Part shown: positions 10,935 through 18,491 of the stretch, piece by piece
Layout of the letters: each line of letters begins with the position of its first letter
How positions within the stretch are numbered: position 1 is the first letter of the stretch
NCBI GenBank assembly: GCA_016793095.1
Contig: JAEUJQ010000045.1
Span: 124,001 to 188,000, forward strand
Source: Myxococcaceae bacterium
Lineage (GTDB): Bacteria > Myxococcota > Myxococcia > Myxococcales > Myxococcaceae
DNA length: 64,000 nucleotides
Reading direction: 5' to 3'
Translations under genes and position numbers: made by a program
Notes under the pieces: generated by a model
Told to the model about the DNA's origin: nothing
The model's database searches: none
What the model saw: the letters and a program-made list of their open reading frames with translations, nothing else

Positions 10935-12610
10935 TCCGCTCCCCCCGCCTGCTTCTCGCGCTGGCCCTCGCCGGCTGCGCGGGCGCACCGGCCAGGCCGC
11001 CTCCGTGCCTCACGGATCTCGACTGCGCAGAGGGGCTCGTCTGCTTCCCCGATGGCTGCGGAGATCCGACGCGGGGGCTCGCCGTCGAGGTCCTCGGTGG
11101 CTCGAACGTGGGGCTCTTCCCGCAGGACTTCGAGGTGCCACAGCTCGGCACCACGCAGGACTTCGAGATCAAGGGGCCGCTGTCGATCGTCGGCTCCTTC
11201 CAGCGCGAGCGCACGGCCTCCGTCGATCCGACCGAGCGGGACATCTACACCGACGAGGTGCTCGTCCGGGCGACCGGTGAGAGCCAGGTGCTGCCTGGCA
11301 TCGCGCGCAGCTACCAGCAGCGCTTCGCCATGACGGACCGCGGGACCTTCTCGATGAACGTGGGCCAGGGCAAGTACACCGTGAGCGCGTTCCCCACCAA
11401 CCTCGAGGTGCCCCCTCAGACGTTCCCCAACGTCGTGGTGAGCCCCGATGCAGGGGCGACCGTCAACTTCGCGTTCGCCTCGGTCGCCGGAGCCGTGACG
11501 CTGCCCGGCCGGTTGCTCAAGAAGAGAATCACCACCCCCACCCCCTCCGAGCTCTACATCACGCAGGCCGCGATGGATCTGCAGGCCGTCGACCCAGCGA
11601 CCGGTGAGGCCCTCTCGCAGCGCATCGAGACGTCGACTGGTCGGCCTGGCTCACGAGGAGACTTCATCCTCGTCGTCTCTCCGAAGGCGAAGACGCTCCC
11701 GCGCATCGAGCTGGTCGCCACGCCCCGCGAGGTGGGCTCTGGCGTTCCGAGCCGCCGCTTCTCGCTCAGCCCTCCTTTTCCTCCGGCCCTCACCCTCGAG
11801 CTCGGAGACTTCGGCGAGCCGGTGAAGGACGTGCCGGGTCAGGTGCTCGGCTCCGATGGCCAGCCCCTCGACGGCGCGACCGTCGTCATCGAGGGCACCG
11901 TTGGCGGCGGAGGCACGTTCCGCTCGAAGCTCGCGACCACCGACGCGACCGGCGCCTTCAAGGTCGATCTGCTCCCGCCCGACGACGCCTTCACCCTCAC
12001 GGTCTTCCCGAGGGCGGGGCTCCGCGCAGGGCTCACGAAGGTGAACGTGAAGCTGAAGAACTCGCCCGGGCAGCCGCCGGCCCTCGATCCACCCAGCGCG
12101 AAGTGCGTCGATCGCATTCCAGTGAGCGGTCGGGTGCTGCTGCCCGATGGCAGCCCCGCGGCCATGCTCGCTGTCCGCGCGGTCGAGACGAGCACCGGTG
12201 AGCGCCCGCTCCCGCTCGATGACGTGAACCTGCTCACCGACGTCGACGGCAAGTACTCCCTCTTCCTCGACCCCGGGAGCTGGCGCATCGAGTTCACGCC
12301 CCTCGGCGAGCTGCCCGCCACCAGCCGGCTCGTCACGGTGTCCGCCGCGGCGGCGACCATGGGCGGCATGCTGACCGGTCAGGTCTTCGCCCCGATCACC
12401 CTGCCCCGCGGCCGTCGGCTCACGGGCGTGGTGACCTCGAACCTGTCTGGGCGCGGTTCGGTGCCGCTGCCGAACGCGCAGGTGCGCTTCTTCCGCGTCA
12501 CCACCATCGAGGGCAAGCCGGCGTCGGTGCTGCTTGGGGCGGGCGTGACGAACGGCGTCGGCTCGTACACCGTCATCCTGCCCACTCGCGAGTCCGCCCG
12601 ACCGCAGTGA
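10925..12610 (+). CDS. Lipoprotein with carboxypeptidase-regulatory-like repeats
   Basis: 561 residues. The lipobox LALAGC is classical, followed by a Cys-rich knot (CLTDLDCAEGLVCFPDGC) of the type found in myxobacterial secreted proteins. The rest is beta-sheet, with at least three carboxypeptidase-regulatory-like or Cna-B-type units marked by VPGQVLGSDGQPLDGATVVIEG, IPVSGRVLLPDGSPAA and RLTGVVTSN, each followed by a TDxTGxFKVDLL or TDVDGKYSLFL turn. It is probably displayed on the outer membrane. It overlaps the preceding gene by 10 bp, which suggests joint function at the surface. Substrate unknown. Confidence 0.8.
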   Translation: MSLIRSPRLLLALALAGCAGAPARPPPCLTDLDCAEGLVCFPDGCGDPTRGLAVEVLGGSNVGLFPQDFEVPQLGTTQDFEIKGPLSIVGSFQRERTASVDPTERDIYTDEVLVRATGESQVLPGIARSYQQRFAMTDRGTFSMNVGQGKYTVSAFPTNLEVPPQTFPNVVVSPDAGATVNFAFASVAGAVTLPGRLLKKRITTPTPSELYITQAAMDLQAVDPATGEALSQRIETSTGRPGSRGDFILVVSPKAKTLPRIELVATPREVGSGVPSRRFSLSPPFPPALTLELGDFGEPVKDVPGQVLGSDGQPLDGATVVIEGTVGGGGTFRSKLATTDATGAFKVDLLPPDDAFTLTVFPRAGLRAGLTKVNVKLKNSPGQPPALDPPSAKCVDRIPVSGRVLLPDGSPAAMLAVRAVETSTGERPLPLDDVNLLTDVDGKYSLFLDPGSWRIEFTPLGELPATSRLVTVSAAAATMGGMLTGQVFAPITLPRGRRLTGVVTSNLSGRGSVPLPNAQVRFFRVTTIEGKPASVLLGAGVTNGVGSYTVILPTRESARPQ

Positions 12611-12701
12611 GCGCTCGCGCACCTCGTCGGACTTCGCGACGCTCCTGCGGAGGGCCGCGGCGTGGGCACGCTCGGCGGTCTCCGCACGGTAGTTGGAGCC
12701 T

Positions 12702-13184
12702 TCACGAGGCGGGCAAGGCGGCCAGGGCCGCGCGAAAGGCGTCGAGGGCGGGGCCGAGCTGCCCCGCTACCTGGGTCGCCTGCACGGTCGCGAGATCCAT
12801 CACCTGGTGCAGCCGCGTGAAGGCGATCTTGAGCTCGCTGCGGAGCGGCTCGTCGAGAGCACACTCCGCCTCGAGCGCCCGCATGCGCACCATCCACCCA
12901 TTGCGGAACGTCATCCACCGCTGATCGGCCTCCGCGGCCTTCCCGATCGAGCTCAGGTTGCGCCGCTCGGCCTCGAGCTCCTCGAACAACGCGGTGAGCC
13001 GACTGGCGCAGACGGCGGGCGTTTGAACGGGGACAGCCTCAGGGCGACCGGGCGACATCTCGAACACCGACTTCGTGACGCTGAAGATCACGAGGCTCGA
13101 GAACCCGACCGAGACGACGAGGTAGAGCGCCCACGCCGCGCCGCGGAAGGGTCTCAGCCTCGGATCAGGAGCGGGCGCCGTCAT
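12702..13184 (-). CDS. Single-pass membrane protein of unknown function, last gene of envelope operon
   Basis: 160 residues from the ATG at 13184, preceded by GGCGGTGAGGTG. One membrane helix (about residues 15-35, ALYLVVSVGFSSLVIF) is followed by an extracytoplasmic helical domain. The domain has three spaced cysteines (VCASRL, ECALDE) and ends in a long amphipathic Ala-rich helix. It starts 4 bp after the stop of the TPR protein upstream, so it is clearly in the same operon. No family is recognised. The frame extends further upstream, but that portion lies inside the neighbouring gene and was rejected. Confidence 0.7.
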   Translation of the reverse strand: MTAPAPDPRLRPFRGAAWALYLVVSVGFSSLVIFSVTKSVFEMSPGRPEAVPVQTPAVCASRLTALFEELEAERRNLSSIGKAAEADQRWMTFRNGWMVRMRALEAECALDEPLRSELKIAFTRLHQVMDLATVQATQVAGQLGPALDAFRAALAALPAS

Positions 13185-13188
13185 CACC

Positions 13189-14148
13189 TCACCGCCCCTG
13201 AGCAGGTGGTGTCGGGGGCGCCGCCGGGGCAGGCGCGGCAGGTGCGGTCGCTGGCGGGGCAGCGGCCGGGGTGGCCATGGACCGCTGCAGCCGGCCGATG
13301 AACTGGTTGCGGAACTCGCTCGCGGGGTACGTCTGCCACCCCTCCTTCGCGTACTCGATCGCCTTGTCCTTGTTGCCCACCACGTCATGCGACTGCACCA
13401 GCATGACGAGGGCGAAGTCGCGGGTGCGGGCCTTCTTGTCCCCCTCGACGAAGCGGGTGAGCGGCTTGATCGCCTCTTCGTATTTCCTCGACTGGAAGAG
13501 GGAGTTCCCGAGGAAGAACGAGGCGTCGAGCGCGTCTTCTTCGACCGGGTTCATCGCGAGGAAGCGGGTGAGCTGCTCGACCGCCTCGGGCCAGTCGCCG
13601 CGTCGGAACGCCGTCTTTCCGCGCTCGAGCACCGACGCGCCGACCTCCTTCCGCAGCAGCGTGGCGCGATCCTGCAGGGCCTGGCGGGTGAGCGGCGTGA
13701 GCTTCGAGGTGTCGAGCTTCGCGAGGGCCTCGACGCCCTTGAGCCGCTCCTCGCCCGCGAGCGTCGTCATCTGCCGGTAGACGTCGGCCGCCGCGCGCTC
13801 CGCCTTCTCGACCGCCTGCGCTTCGCTCTTCTGCTTGTCGAGCTGCGCGGTGAGCTCAGCGACCTGCTGCTCGAGCCGCTGCCGCTGCTCGTTCGCCGAG
13901 GACGCGCGCGCGCCAGAGACCGCGATCGCCCCGCCGACGCACACCGCGAGGAAGCCGAGGTACGCCGCGCCGGTGGCGAACCAGGTGCGTCGCTGGAAGT
14001 CGGCCTGCTGCGAGCTGACGACCTTGAGCTCGGCATGCAGGGACTTGAGCGCGTTGTCCGTCTTGATCGTCATGTTGCGCGCTTCGACGACCTCGCGGCG
14101 GATCTCCTCGAGCGGCTTGCTGGACTCTGAGCTTGGTTCCTGCGGCAT
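13189..14148 (-). CDS. Membrane-anchored coiled-coil/TPR protein
   Basis: 319 residues from the ATG at 14148. A cytoplasmic N-terminus with a short coiled coil (EEIRREVVEARNMTIKTD) leads to one membrane helix (about 55-77). A periplasmic coiled coil (RQRLEQQVAELTAQLDKQKSEAQAVEKAE) follows, then TPR-like repeats, for example RGDWPEAVEQLTRFLAMNP and SRKYEEAIKPLTRFVEGD, and an Ala/Pro-rich tail. The layout recalls YbgF/CpoB-type periplasmic scaffolds. It lies 43 bp downstream of an outer-membrane barrel gene and immediately upstream of another membrane protein, so the operon probably builds an envelope-spanning assembly. Confidence 0.82.
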   Translation of the reverse strand: MPQEPSSESSKPLEEIRREVVEARNMTIKTDNALKSLHAELKVVSSQQADFQRRTWFATGAAYLGFLAVCVGGAIAVSGARASSANEQRQRLEQQVAELTAQLDKQKSEAQAVEKAERAAADVYRQMTTLAGEERLKGVEALAKLDTSKLTPLTRQALQDRATLLRKEVGASVLERGKTAFRRGDWPEAVEQLTRFLAMNPVEEDALDASFFLGNSLFQSRKYEEAIKPLTRFVEGDKKARTRDFALVMLVQSHDVVGNKDKAIEYAKEGWQTYPASEFRNQFIGRLQRSMATPAAAPPATAPAAPAPAAPPTPPAQGR

Positions 14149-14191
14149 GGCGCTTCCCTGTACCACGTTGGGCGCGGAGCGCGCCGGGACT

Positions 14192-14869
14192 TCAGAAGCT
14201 CGACGGGCGACCGAAGCCCGGAACGTCGAGATCGCGCTTCGGGGTGGGCGGGAAGAAGATCGAGACGCCCGCCGAGGCGAACAGCCCACCCACGTTGCGG
14301 CCGGCGATGTCGGCCACGTACGCCCGCCCGATCAGCCAGCGCACGTCGACGAACAAGCCGAAGCGATCCGTCAGCCGCCAGGCGGCGCCTCCGTTCACCG
14401 AGAACCCCTGGAGGATGCGCTCGGGACCTACGGCGCTGGGCGAGGTGACGATCACCAGCACCGGGCCAGTCTGTGCCCCGACGTACGGGACGAGGCCCTT
14501 GACGGGGAAGTCATAGCGGGTGAACCGGACCCCGACGAGCGCGCCGTACGAGACCGACGAGAACGGGAGCCAGCCTTCGAGCTGAAACGACTCGAAGCCA
14601 GCGAAGAGATCGATCGCCAGCTCGAGCCACTCGAAGGCGCCGTACCCGAAGCTGGCTGCGCCCTGAAACCCGAGCGGGGCCGTGACGAACTCCTGGGCCT
14701 GCGTGTTCGGGCGGCCCGCCTCGCGCGCGCGCGCGTTGAAGTGGTCGTTCGGGGTCCACCGCAGCCCGCCGCCGAAGCTCATGCGTCCCACGCCGTCCGT
14801 CGGGGTGTCGGCGAGGGCGGTCTGCGCGCTCATGGCGATCGCGAGGACGCCCAGCGTCACTGCGCGCAT
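14192..14869 (-). CDS. Outer-membrane beta-barrel protein
   Basis: 225 residues with a signal peptide (MRAVTLGVLAIAMSAQTALA) and then alternating aromatic beta strands (LGFQGAASFGYGAFEWLELAIDLFAG, VSYGALVGVRFTRYDF, FGLFVDVRWLIGR, FASAGVSIFFPP). That pattern fits the small myxobacterial outer-membrane barrel families, though the C-terminus is not the classical terminal Phe of BAM substrates because a short tail ending PSSF follows. The ATG at 14869 has GGAAGGTG upstream, and its A is shared with the stop codon of the preceding gene (TGATG). It may form the outer-membrane end of the assembly encoded by this operon. Confidence 0.8.
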   Translation of the reverse strand: MRAVTLGVLAIAMSAQTALADTPTDGVGRMSFGGGLRWTPNDHFNARAREAGRPNTQAQEFVTAPLGFQGAASFGYGAFEWLELAIDLFAGFESFQLEGWLPFSSVSYGALVGVRFTRYDFPVKGLVPYVGAQTGPVLVIVTSPSAVGPERILQGFSVNGGAAWRLTDRFGLFVDVRWLIGRAYVADIAGRNVGGLFASAGVSIFFPPTPKRDLDVPGFGRPSSF

Positions 14870-15249
14870 CACCACACCTTCCATCCCTCGGGGCGGTGGC
14901 CCACGCGGGGAGGTACAGGAGGGACTGGCGTCACGGGGCGGCCCGACGCGCCGACCGCGTCTTCGCGTGGCACGACGGTGAAGGGGCGTTGCCCGCCGGC
15001 GCGCGGCTCGGGAGCCGGTGGGACCTCCTTCACGCCGGCCCGCTCCTCGAGCAGCTTCACGTAGAGCTTGAGCTCGGCGAGGGCCTGCTCCTTCTCCATC
15101 AGCCTGCGGTACAGCTCCACGCGCCGCTCCTTCTCGTCCATCAGCTCGCCGTGGAGTTGCATGAGCGACGCCATCGCCTTCTCGGCGTATGAGGCAGGGA
15201 CTGGGAGCGGTGACGGGGCGGCGAGCATGAGCGGGTCGAGCGGGTTCAT
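14869..15249 (-). CDS. Short coiled-coil protein, envelope operon
   Basis: 126 residues from the ATG at 15249. After a Pro-rich start (MNPLDPLMLAAPSPLPVPAS) comes a continuous helical stretch (about 22-72) with heptad-like charge spacing (LHGELMDEKERRVELYRRLMEKEQALAELKLYVKLLEE). It ends in a Pro/Gly-rich tail closing with GWKVW. No signal peptide. Both ends overlap neighbours: ATGA with the 51-residue gene upstream and TGATG with the barrel gene downstream. This tight coupling suggests equimolar production. No family is recognised. Confidence 0.72.
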   Translation of the reverse strand: MNPLDPLMLAAPSPLPVPASYAEKAMASLMQLHGELMDEKERRVELYRRLMEKEQALAELKLYVKLLEERAGVKEVPPAPEPRAGGQRPFTVVPREDAVGASGRPVTPVPPVPPRVGHRPEGWKVW

Positions 15250-15401
15250 GAGTGTCGGGACTCCCAGGCGATCTCGAGGAAGGTGCGGCGCCTTCGCGAG
15301 AGGACGGCGCCGGCGCACCGGAGCAGGCACCGCCAGCCAAACTCCCGCCAGATGAGCCGGAAGTTCGTCGCCACCTCTCTGCCGGTGATGACTCCGTTCA
15401 T
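15246..15401 (-). CDS. 51-residue basic protein, first gene of envelope operon
   Basis: A small gene easy to miss by length filters. The ATG at 15401 follows a strong GAGGAAGGAG ribosome site, and the TGA stop overlaps the next start as ATGA. The product begins MNGVITGREVATNFRLIW and continues REFGWRCLLRCAGAVLSRRR, then TFLEIAWES. It has two cysteines, several tryptophans and a cluster of four arginines. There is no signal peptide or long membrane helix. The coding case rests on the ribosome site, the coupled overlap and the non-random residue content. Function unknown; it could be a small regulator or adaptor for the proteins downstream. Confidence 0.65.
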   Translation of the reverse strand: MNGVITGREVATNFRLIWREFGWRCLLRCAGAVLSRRRRTFLEIAWESRHS

Positions 15402-15743
15402 CTGCGCGCTCCTTCCTCGCTACAGGTGTGCAGCGCACCGTAGCAGTCGCGATCGAGCCGGCAATTTTTCGACCTGCGAGGACTCCGCGCTGGCGAAGCG
15501 GCTCGCGGGCGGCCTCATGCCCGTCGGGCCAGGGCGAGCGCGCCAGGACTCCGCGCTGGCGAAGCGGCTCGCGGCCTCATGCCCGTCGGGCCAGGGCGAG
15601 CGCGCCAGGACTCCGCGCTGGCGAAGCGGCTCGCGGGCGGCCTCATGCCCGTCGGGCCAGGGCGAGCGCGCCAGGACTCCGCGCTGGCGAAGCGGCTCGC
15701 GGGCGGCCTCATGCCCGTCGGGGCAGGGCGAGCGCGCCAGGAC
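15402..15743. other. Intergenic region of 342 bp between mutL and the envelope operon
   Basis: The left third (15402-15480) is a conventional leader for the leftward operon and contains the only AT-rich patch nearby (aatttttcg, about 15463-15471). The rest is the tandem repeat array described separately. I see no tRNA, no conserved reading frame across the repeats and no convincing U-tract terminator for mutL, which reads leftward into this region. Confidence 0.7.
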
Positions 15744-15749
15744 TCAGCG
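15481..15749. repeat. Minisatellite: four tandem ~66-bp units abutting the mutL 3' end
   Basis: Units run 15481-15546 (66 bp), 15547-15608 (62 bp, lacking 4 bp after GCGGCTCGC), 15609-15674 (66 bp) and 15675-15740 (66 bp, one visible C-to-G change near its middle). A partial fifth copy begins at 15741 (GACTCAGCG) and contains the mutL stop codon. Each unit starts GACTCCGCGCTGGCGAAGCG and ends GGGCGAGCGCGCCAG. Inverted repeats are present: CGCCAG/CTGGCG across each unit junction and GCCCGTCGGGC inside each unit. The 62-bp unit breaks any reading frame through the array, so it is not coding. Confidence 0.95.
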
Positions 15750-17474
15750 TTCGAGTTCGAGCAGCGGCAGGTCGCGGACGATCACCCGGCTCCCCCGGGC
15801 GTGGATCTGCGGCTCCACGTCGTCGAGCGCGGCCAGCCGCGCGCGAACCTGCTCGTGGGACACGACCGCCGACGCCACCACTCCGGCGCGCCGAGCCAGG
15901 ACGGCGATCCGCGCCGAGGCGTCCGCGGCGCTGGCCACCTCGAACAACCAGCCCGCGGCATCGACCCCCTCGAGCTCCGCCGGCGCTTTCAGCACCTGCA
16001 CCGATCCCTGTCCGAAGTCCTCGACCTCGACCCCCACCTCCGCGAGCCCCGCTGCGGCCTCGAGCACCCGCTGCCGCTCCGTGGGGCCCAGCTCGAGCCG
16101 CGCCGAGAAGAGCGTGCGGGGCGCAGTCGCCAGAGTCCCCGCCTGGAAGCGGGACGCCAGCGCCGACCAGACGATCCGCTCCTCGACCGCGCGGGGATCG
16201 AGGATGACGAGCGAACCCGCGCTCGACTCCATCAGCCAGAAGCGCTTCGCCAGCGTCCCGAGGAACGAGAGGCCCGAGAAGTAGCGGCGTGGGGGCGCCG
16301 AGTCGAGGGTCACCCGGGCGGTACCGAAGGACGACCTGGAGAGCGGCTGCTCGAGCGAGAGCGGCGTCACCGGCTCGAGGAAGGCGGGGGCCGGCTGCGC
16401 GCGCGCGAGGAAGCGCTCGATGGCCTGGGCGTACTGGGCTTGCACCTCCTTCGGCTCCGCGCTGTCGTCGCCCTGCCTCCACGGCGCCGCCCTCAGCGCC
16501 CTCGAGATCGCAGCGCCCACCGCCTCTTGAACGAAGCGTGGGTCTGCGAAGCGCACCTCGAGCTTCTGCGGGTGCACGTTGACGTCGACGGCGCGCGGGT
16601 CCAGCTCGATGAAGACGACGGCGACGGGCTGGCGCCCGGGGGGCAGCGAGTCCTGGTACGCGCGCTGAACCGCGGCGGTCAGGCCCCGGTCGCGCACGTA
16701 GCGGTGGTTCACGAAGGTCATCAGCCCGCGCGCGTTGGCGAGGGTGAACTCGGGGGCCGCGACGAAGCCGGTGACGGTGAGGCCGAGCCGGCGCTCGTCG
16801 ATCGCGAGCAGGTGCGGGGCGGCCTCTGACCCCAGCACCGCGGCGGCGCGCTGGAGGGGCTCGGTCGCGCTCGGCGGGCTCGACCACACCTCCTTCCCCT
16901 CATGCTCGAGCGTGAAGCCCACCTCGGGGTGCGCCAGGGCCAGCCTCGTCACTGCGTCTTCGCAGTGCAGGAGCTCGGTTGCCTCGCGCTTGAGGAACTT
17001 CCGGCGCGCAGGCACGTTGAAGAAGAGATCGTCGACCTCGATGCGGGTGCCACCGACGGCCGCCGCGGCGCCCACCACCGGCTCGCCCCCACCTTCGACT
17101 GAGAGCTGCGTGCCCTCGAGCGCGCCGGGCTCGCTGGTCACGAGGCTGAAGCGGGACACCGACGCGATCGCCGGCAACGCCTCGCCGCGAAACCCCTTGG
17201 TGAGGATGTGGAAGAGCCCTTCCTTGTCCACGAGCTTGCTGGTCGCGTGCCGCTCGAGGCTCGTGAGCGCGTCTTCGCGCGACATGCCGTGCCCGTCGTC
17301 GATCACCGTGATGCTCGCGCACCCGCCGGCTCGCAGCCTCACCGTCACCCGTGTGGCTCCCGCGTCCACCGAGTTCTCGGCCAGCTCCTTCACCACGGAC
17401 GCAGGGCGCTCCACCACCTCGCCAGCGGCGATCTGGTTCACCAGGTCTGGGGGCAGTCGGCGGACCCTGGGCAT
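15744..17474 (-). CDS. mutL: DNA mismatch repair protein MutL with degenerate endonuclease motif
   Basis: 576 residues from the ATG at 17474, matching the usual MutL start (MPRVRRLPPDLVNQIAAGEV). The GHKL ATPase motifs are intact: ELAENSVDAGA, DDGHGM, HATSKL and GFRGEALPAI, and the transducer domain has NVHPQKLEVRF. The C-terminal dimerisation domain carries DPRAVEERIVWSAL where endonuclease-type MutL proteins have DQHA-x2-E-x4-E. The Gln, His and last Glu are replaced, so it probably does not nick DNA itself. The stop codon lies at the edge of a tandem repeat array. It is divergent from the MoxR gene, with 77 bp between starts. Confidence 0.96.
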   Translation of the reverse strand: MPRVRRLPPDLVNQIAAGEVVERPASVVKELAENSVDAGATRVTVRLRAGGCASITVIDDGHGMSREDALTSLERHATSKLVDKEGLFHILTKGFRGEALPAIASVSRFSLVTSEPGALEGTQLSVEGGGEPVVGAAAAVGGTRIEVDDLFFNVPARRKFLKREATELLHCEDAVTRLALAHPEVGFTLEHEGKEVWSSPPSATEPLQRAAAVLGSEAAPHLLAIDERRLGLTVTGFVAAPEFTLANARGLMTFVNHRYVRDRGLTAAVQRAYQDSLPPGRQPVAVVFIELDPRAVDVNVHPQKLEVRFADPRFVQEAVGAAISRALRAAPWRQGDDSAEPKEVQAQYAQAIERFLARAQPAPAFLEPVTPLSLEQPLSRSSFGTARVTLDSAPPRRYFSGLSFLGTLAKRFWLMESSAGSLVILDPRAVEERIVWSALASRFQAGTLATAPRTLFSARLELGPTERQRVLEAAAGLAEVGVEVEDFGQGSVQVLKAPAELEGVDAAGWLFEVASAADASARIAVLARRAGVVASAVVSHEQVRARLAALDDVEPQIHARGSRVIVRDLPLLELER

Positions 17475-17513
17475 CGGGAGTCGATTTCCGAGCGACCACA
17501 CCACCGCGTTGGC

Positions 17514-17519
17514 TACAGT
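17514..17519 (+). promoter_or_regulatory. Possible -10 box upstream of the moxR-type gene
   Basis: CTACAGT, with hexamer TACAGT, lies in the 77-bp mutL/moxR divergent region, 32 bp upstream of the GTG at 17552. It belongs to the recurring TAnnnT set in this window. No -35 hexamer is convincing. Confidence 0.3.
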
Positions 17520-17551
17520 CGCGCAACGTCTTTTCTCGGGCCCCGCCTCCA

Positions 17552-18487
17552 GTGAACGCCGCAGACCTGCTCAAGAAGCTCCACGCCCACCTCGGCCAGG
17601 TGGTGCTCGGGAAACCGGACCAGACGAAGCTCGCCCTCACCTGCCTCGCGGCCCGCGGCCATCTGCTGCTCGAGGACGTGCCGGGCGTCGGCAAGACGAC
17701 GCTGGCCGAGGGCCTCGCGCGCGCCTTCGCGTTGTCGTTCGCGCGAGTGCAGTTCACCGCCGACCTGCTGCCAAGCGACGTGCTGGGGACCCAGGTGTTC
17801 CTGCCACAGCAAGGCAGCTTCGAGTTCCGCGCCGGCCCGATCTTCCATCAACTGCTGCTCGCCGATGAGCTGAACCGCGCGCCGCCGCGCACCCAGTCTG
17901 CGCTGCTCGAGGCGATGGCGCAGGGCCAGGTGAGCCTCGACGGCGTGACCCGCCCGCTCCCGGCGCCCTTCGTCGTGATCGCGACCCAGAACCCCCTCGA
18001 TCTCGCCGGCACGTACCCGTTGCCCGACTCCCAGCTCGATCGTTTCCTCATCCGCCTGTCTCTCGGCCACCTGGACCCGGCCATCGAGGCCGACCTGCTG
18101 GTGAGCCGCCGCGGCGATCCGCTCCACACCCTGCAGCCCGTCGCCTCGAGCGCCGAGCTCATGGAGCTGCAGGCCGCGGCCGATCGGGTGCAGGTGCCGA
18201 AGGAGGTCGCTGAGTACGCCGTGCGGCTCGCGCAGGAGACGCGCACCCACTCGGAGATCGAGCGCGGTGTCTCGACCCGAGCGGTGCTCGCCCTCGTGTC
18301 GGCCGCGCGAGCCTGGGCGCTGTGGGACGAGCGCACGTTCGTCTCTCCCGGAGACGTCCGCGCGGTGCTGCGCGCCACCCTCTCTCACCGCCTCGTGCTC
18401 AAGTCGTCGCTCCAGGGCGGCTTCAGCCGCGAAGAGGCAGGCCACCTCGTCGATGAGCTGGCGCGGCGGGTGCCGGCGCCGAGGTGA
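17552..18487 (+). CDS. MoxR-family AAA+ ATPase
   Basis: 311 residues from a GTG at 17552, where homology-like sequence begins (NAADLLKKLHAHLGQVVLGK). Walker A is EDVPGVGKT and Walker B LLADELNRAPP. The MoxR-specific sensor region IATQNPLDLAGTYPLPDSQLDRF and the arginine-finger area ALLEAMAQGQVSLDG are both present. MoxR ATPases act as chaperones that activate neighbouring DUF58, VWA or transglutaminase proteins. That arrangement is seen here, with a DUF58 gene 4 bp downstream and a transglutaminase gene overlapping that one. Substrate unknown. Upstream in-frame sequence overlaps the mutL gene and was not included. Confidence 0.95.
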   Translation: MNAADLLKKLHAHLGQVVLGKPDQTKLALTCLAARGHLLLEDVPGVGKTTLAEGLARAFALSFARVQFTADLLPSDVLGTQVFLPQQGSFEFRAGPIFHQLLLADELNRAPPRTQSALLEAMAQGQVSLDGVTRPLPAPFVVIATQNPLDLAGTYPLPDSQLDRFLIRLSLGHLDPAIEADLLVSRRGDPLHTLQPVASSAELMELQAAADRVQVPKEVAEYAVRLAQETRTHSEIERGVSTRAVLALVSAARAWALWDERTFVSPGDVRAVLRATLSHRLVLKSSLQGGFSREEAGHLVDELARRVPAPR

Positions 18488-18491
18488 CGTG

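Noticed and set aside
15481-15749. The 66-bp repeats as a CRISPR array or a short repeated protein
   Set aside because: Units are contiguous with no unique spacers, which excludes CRISPR. The 62-bp unit shifts the frame, so no reading frame runs through all copies.
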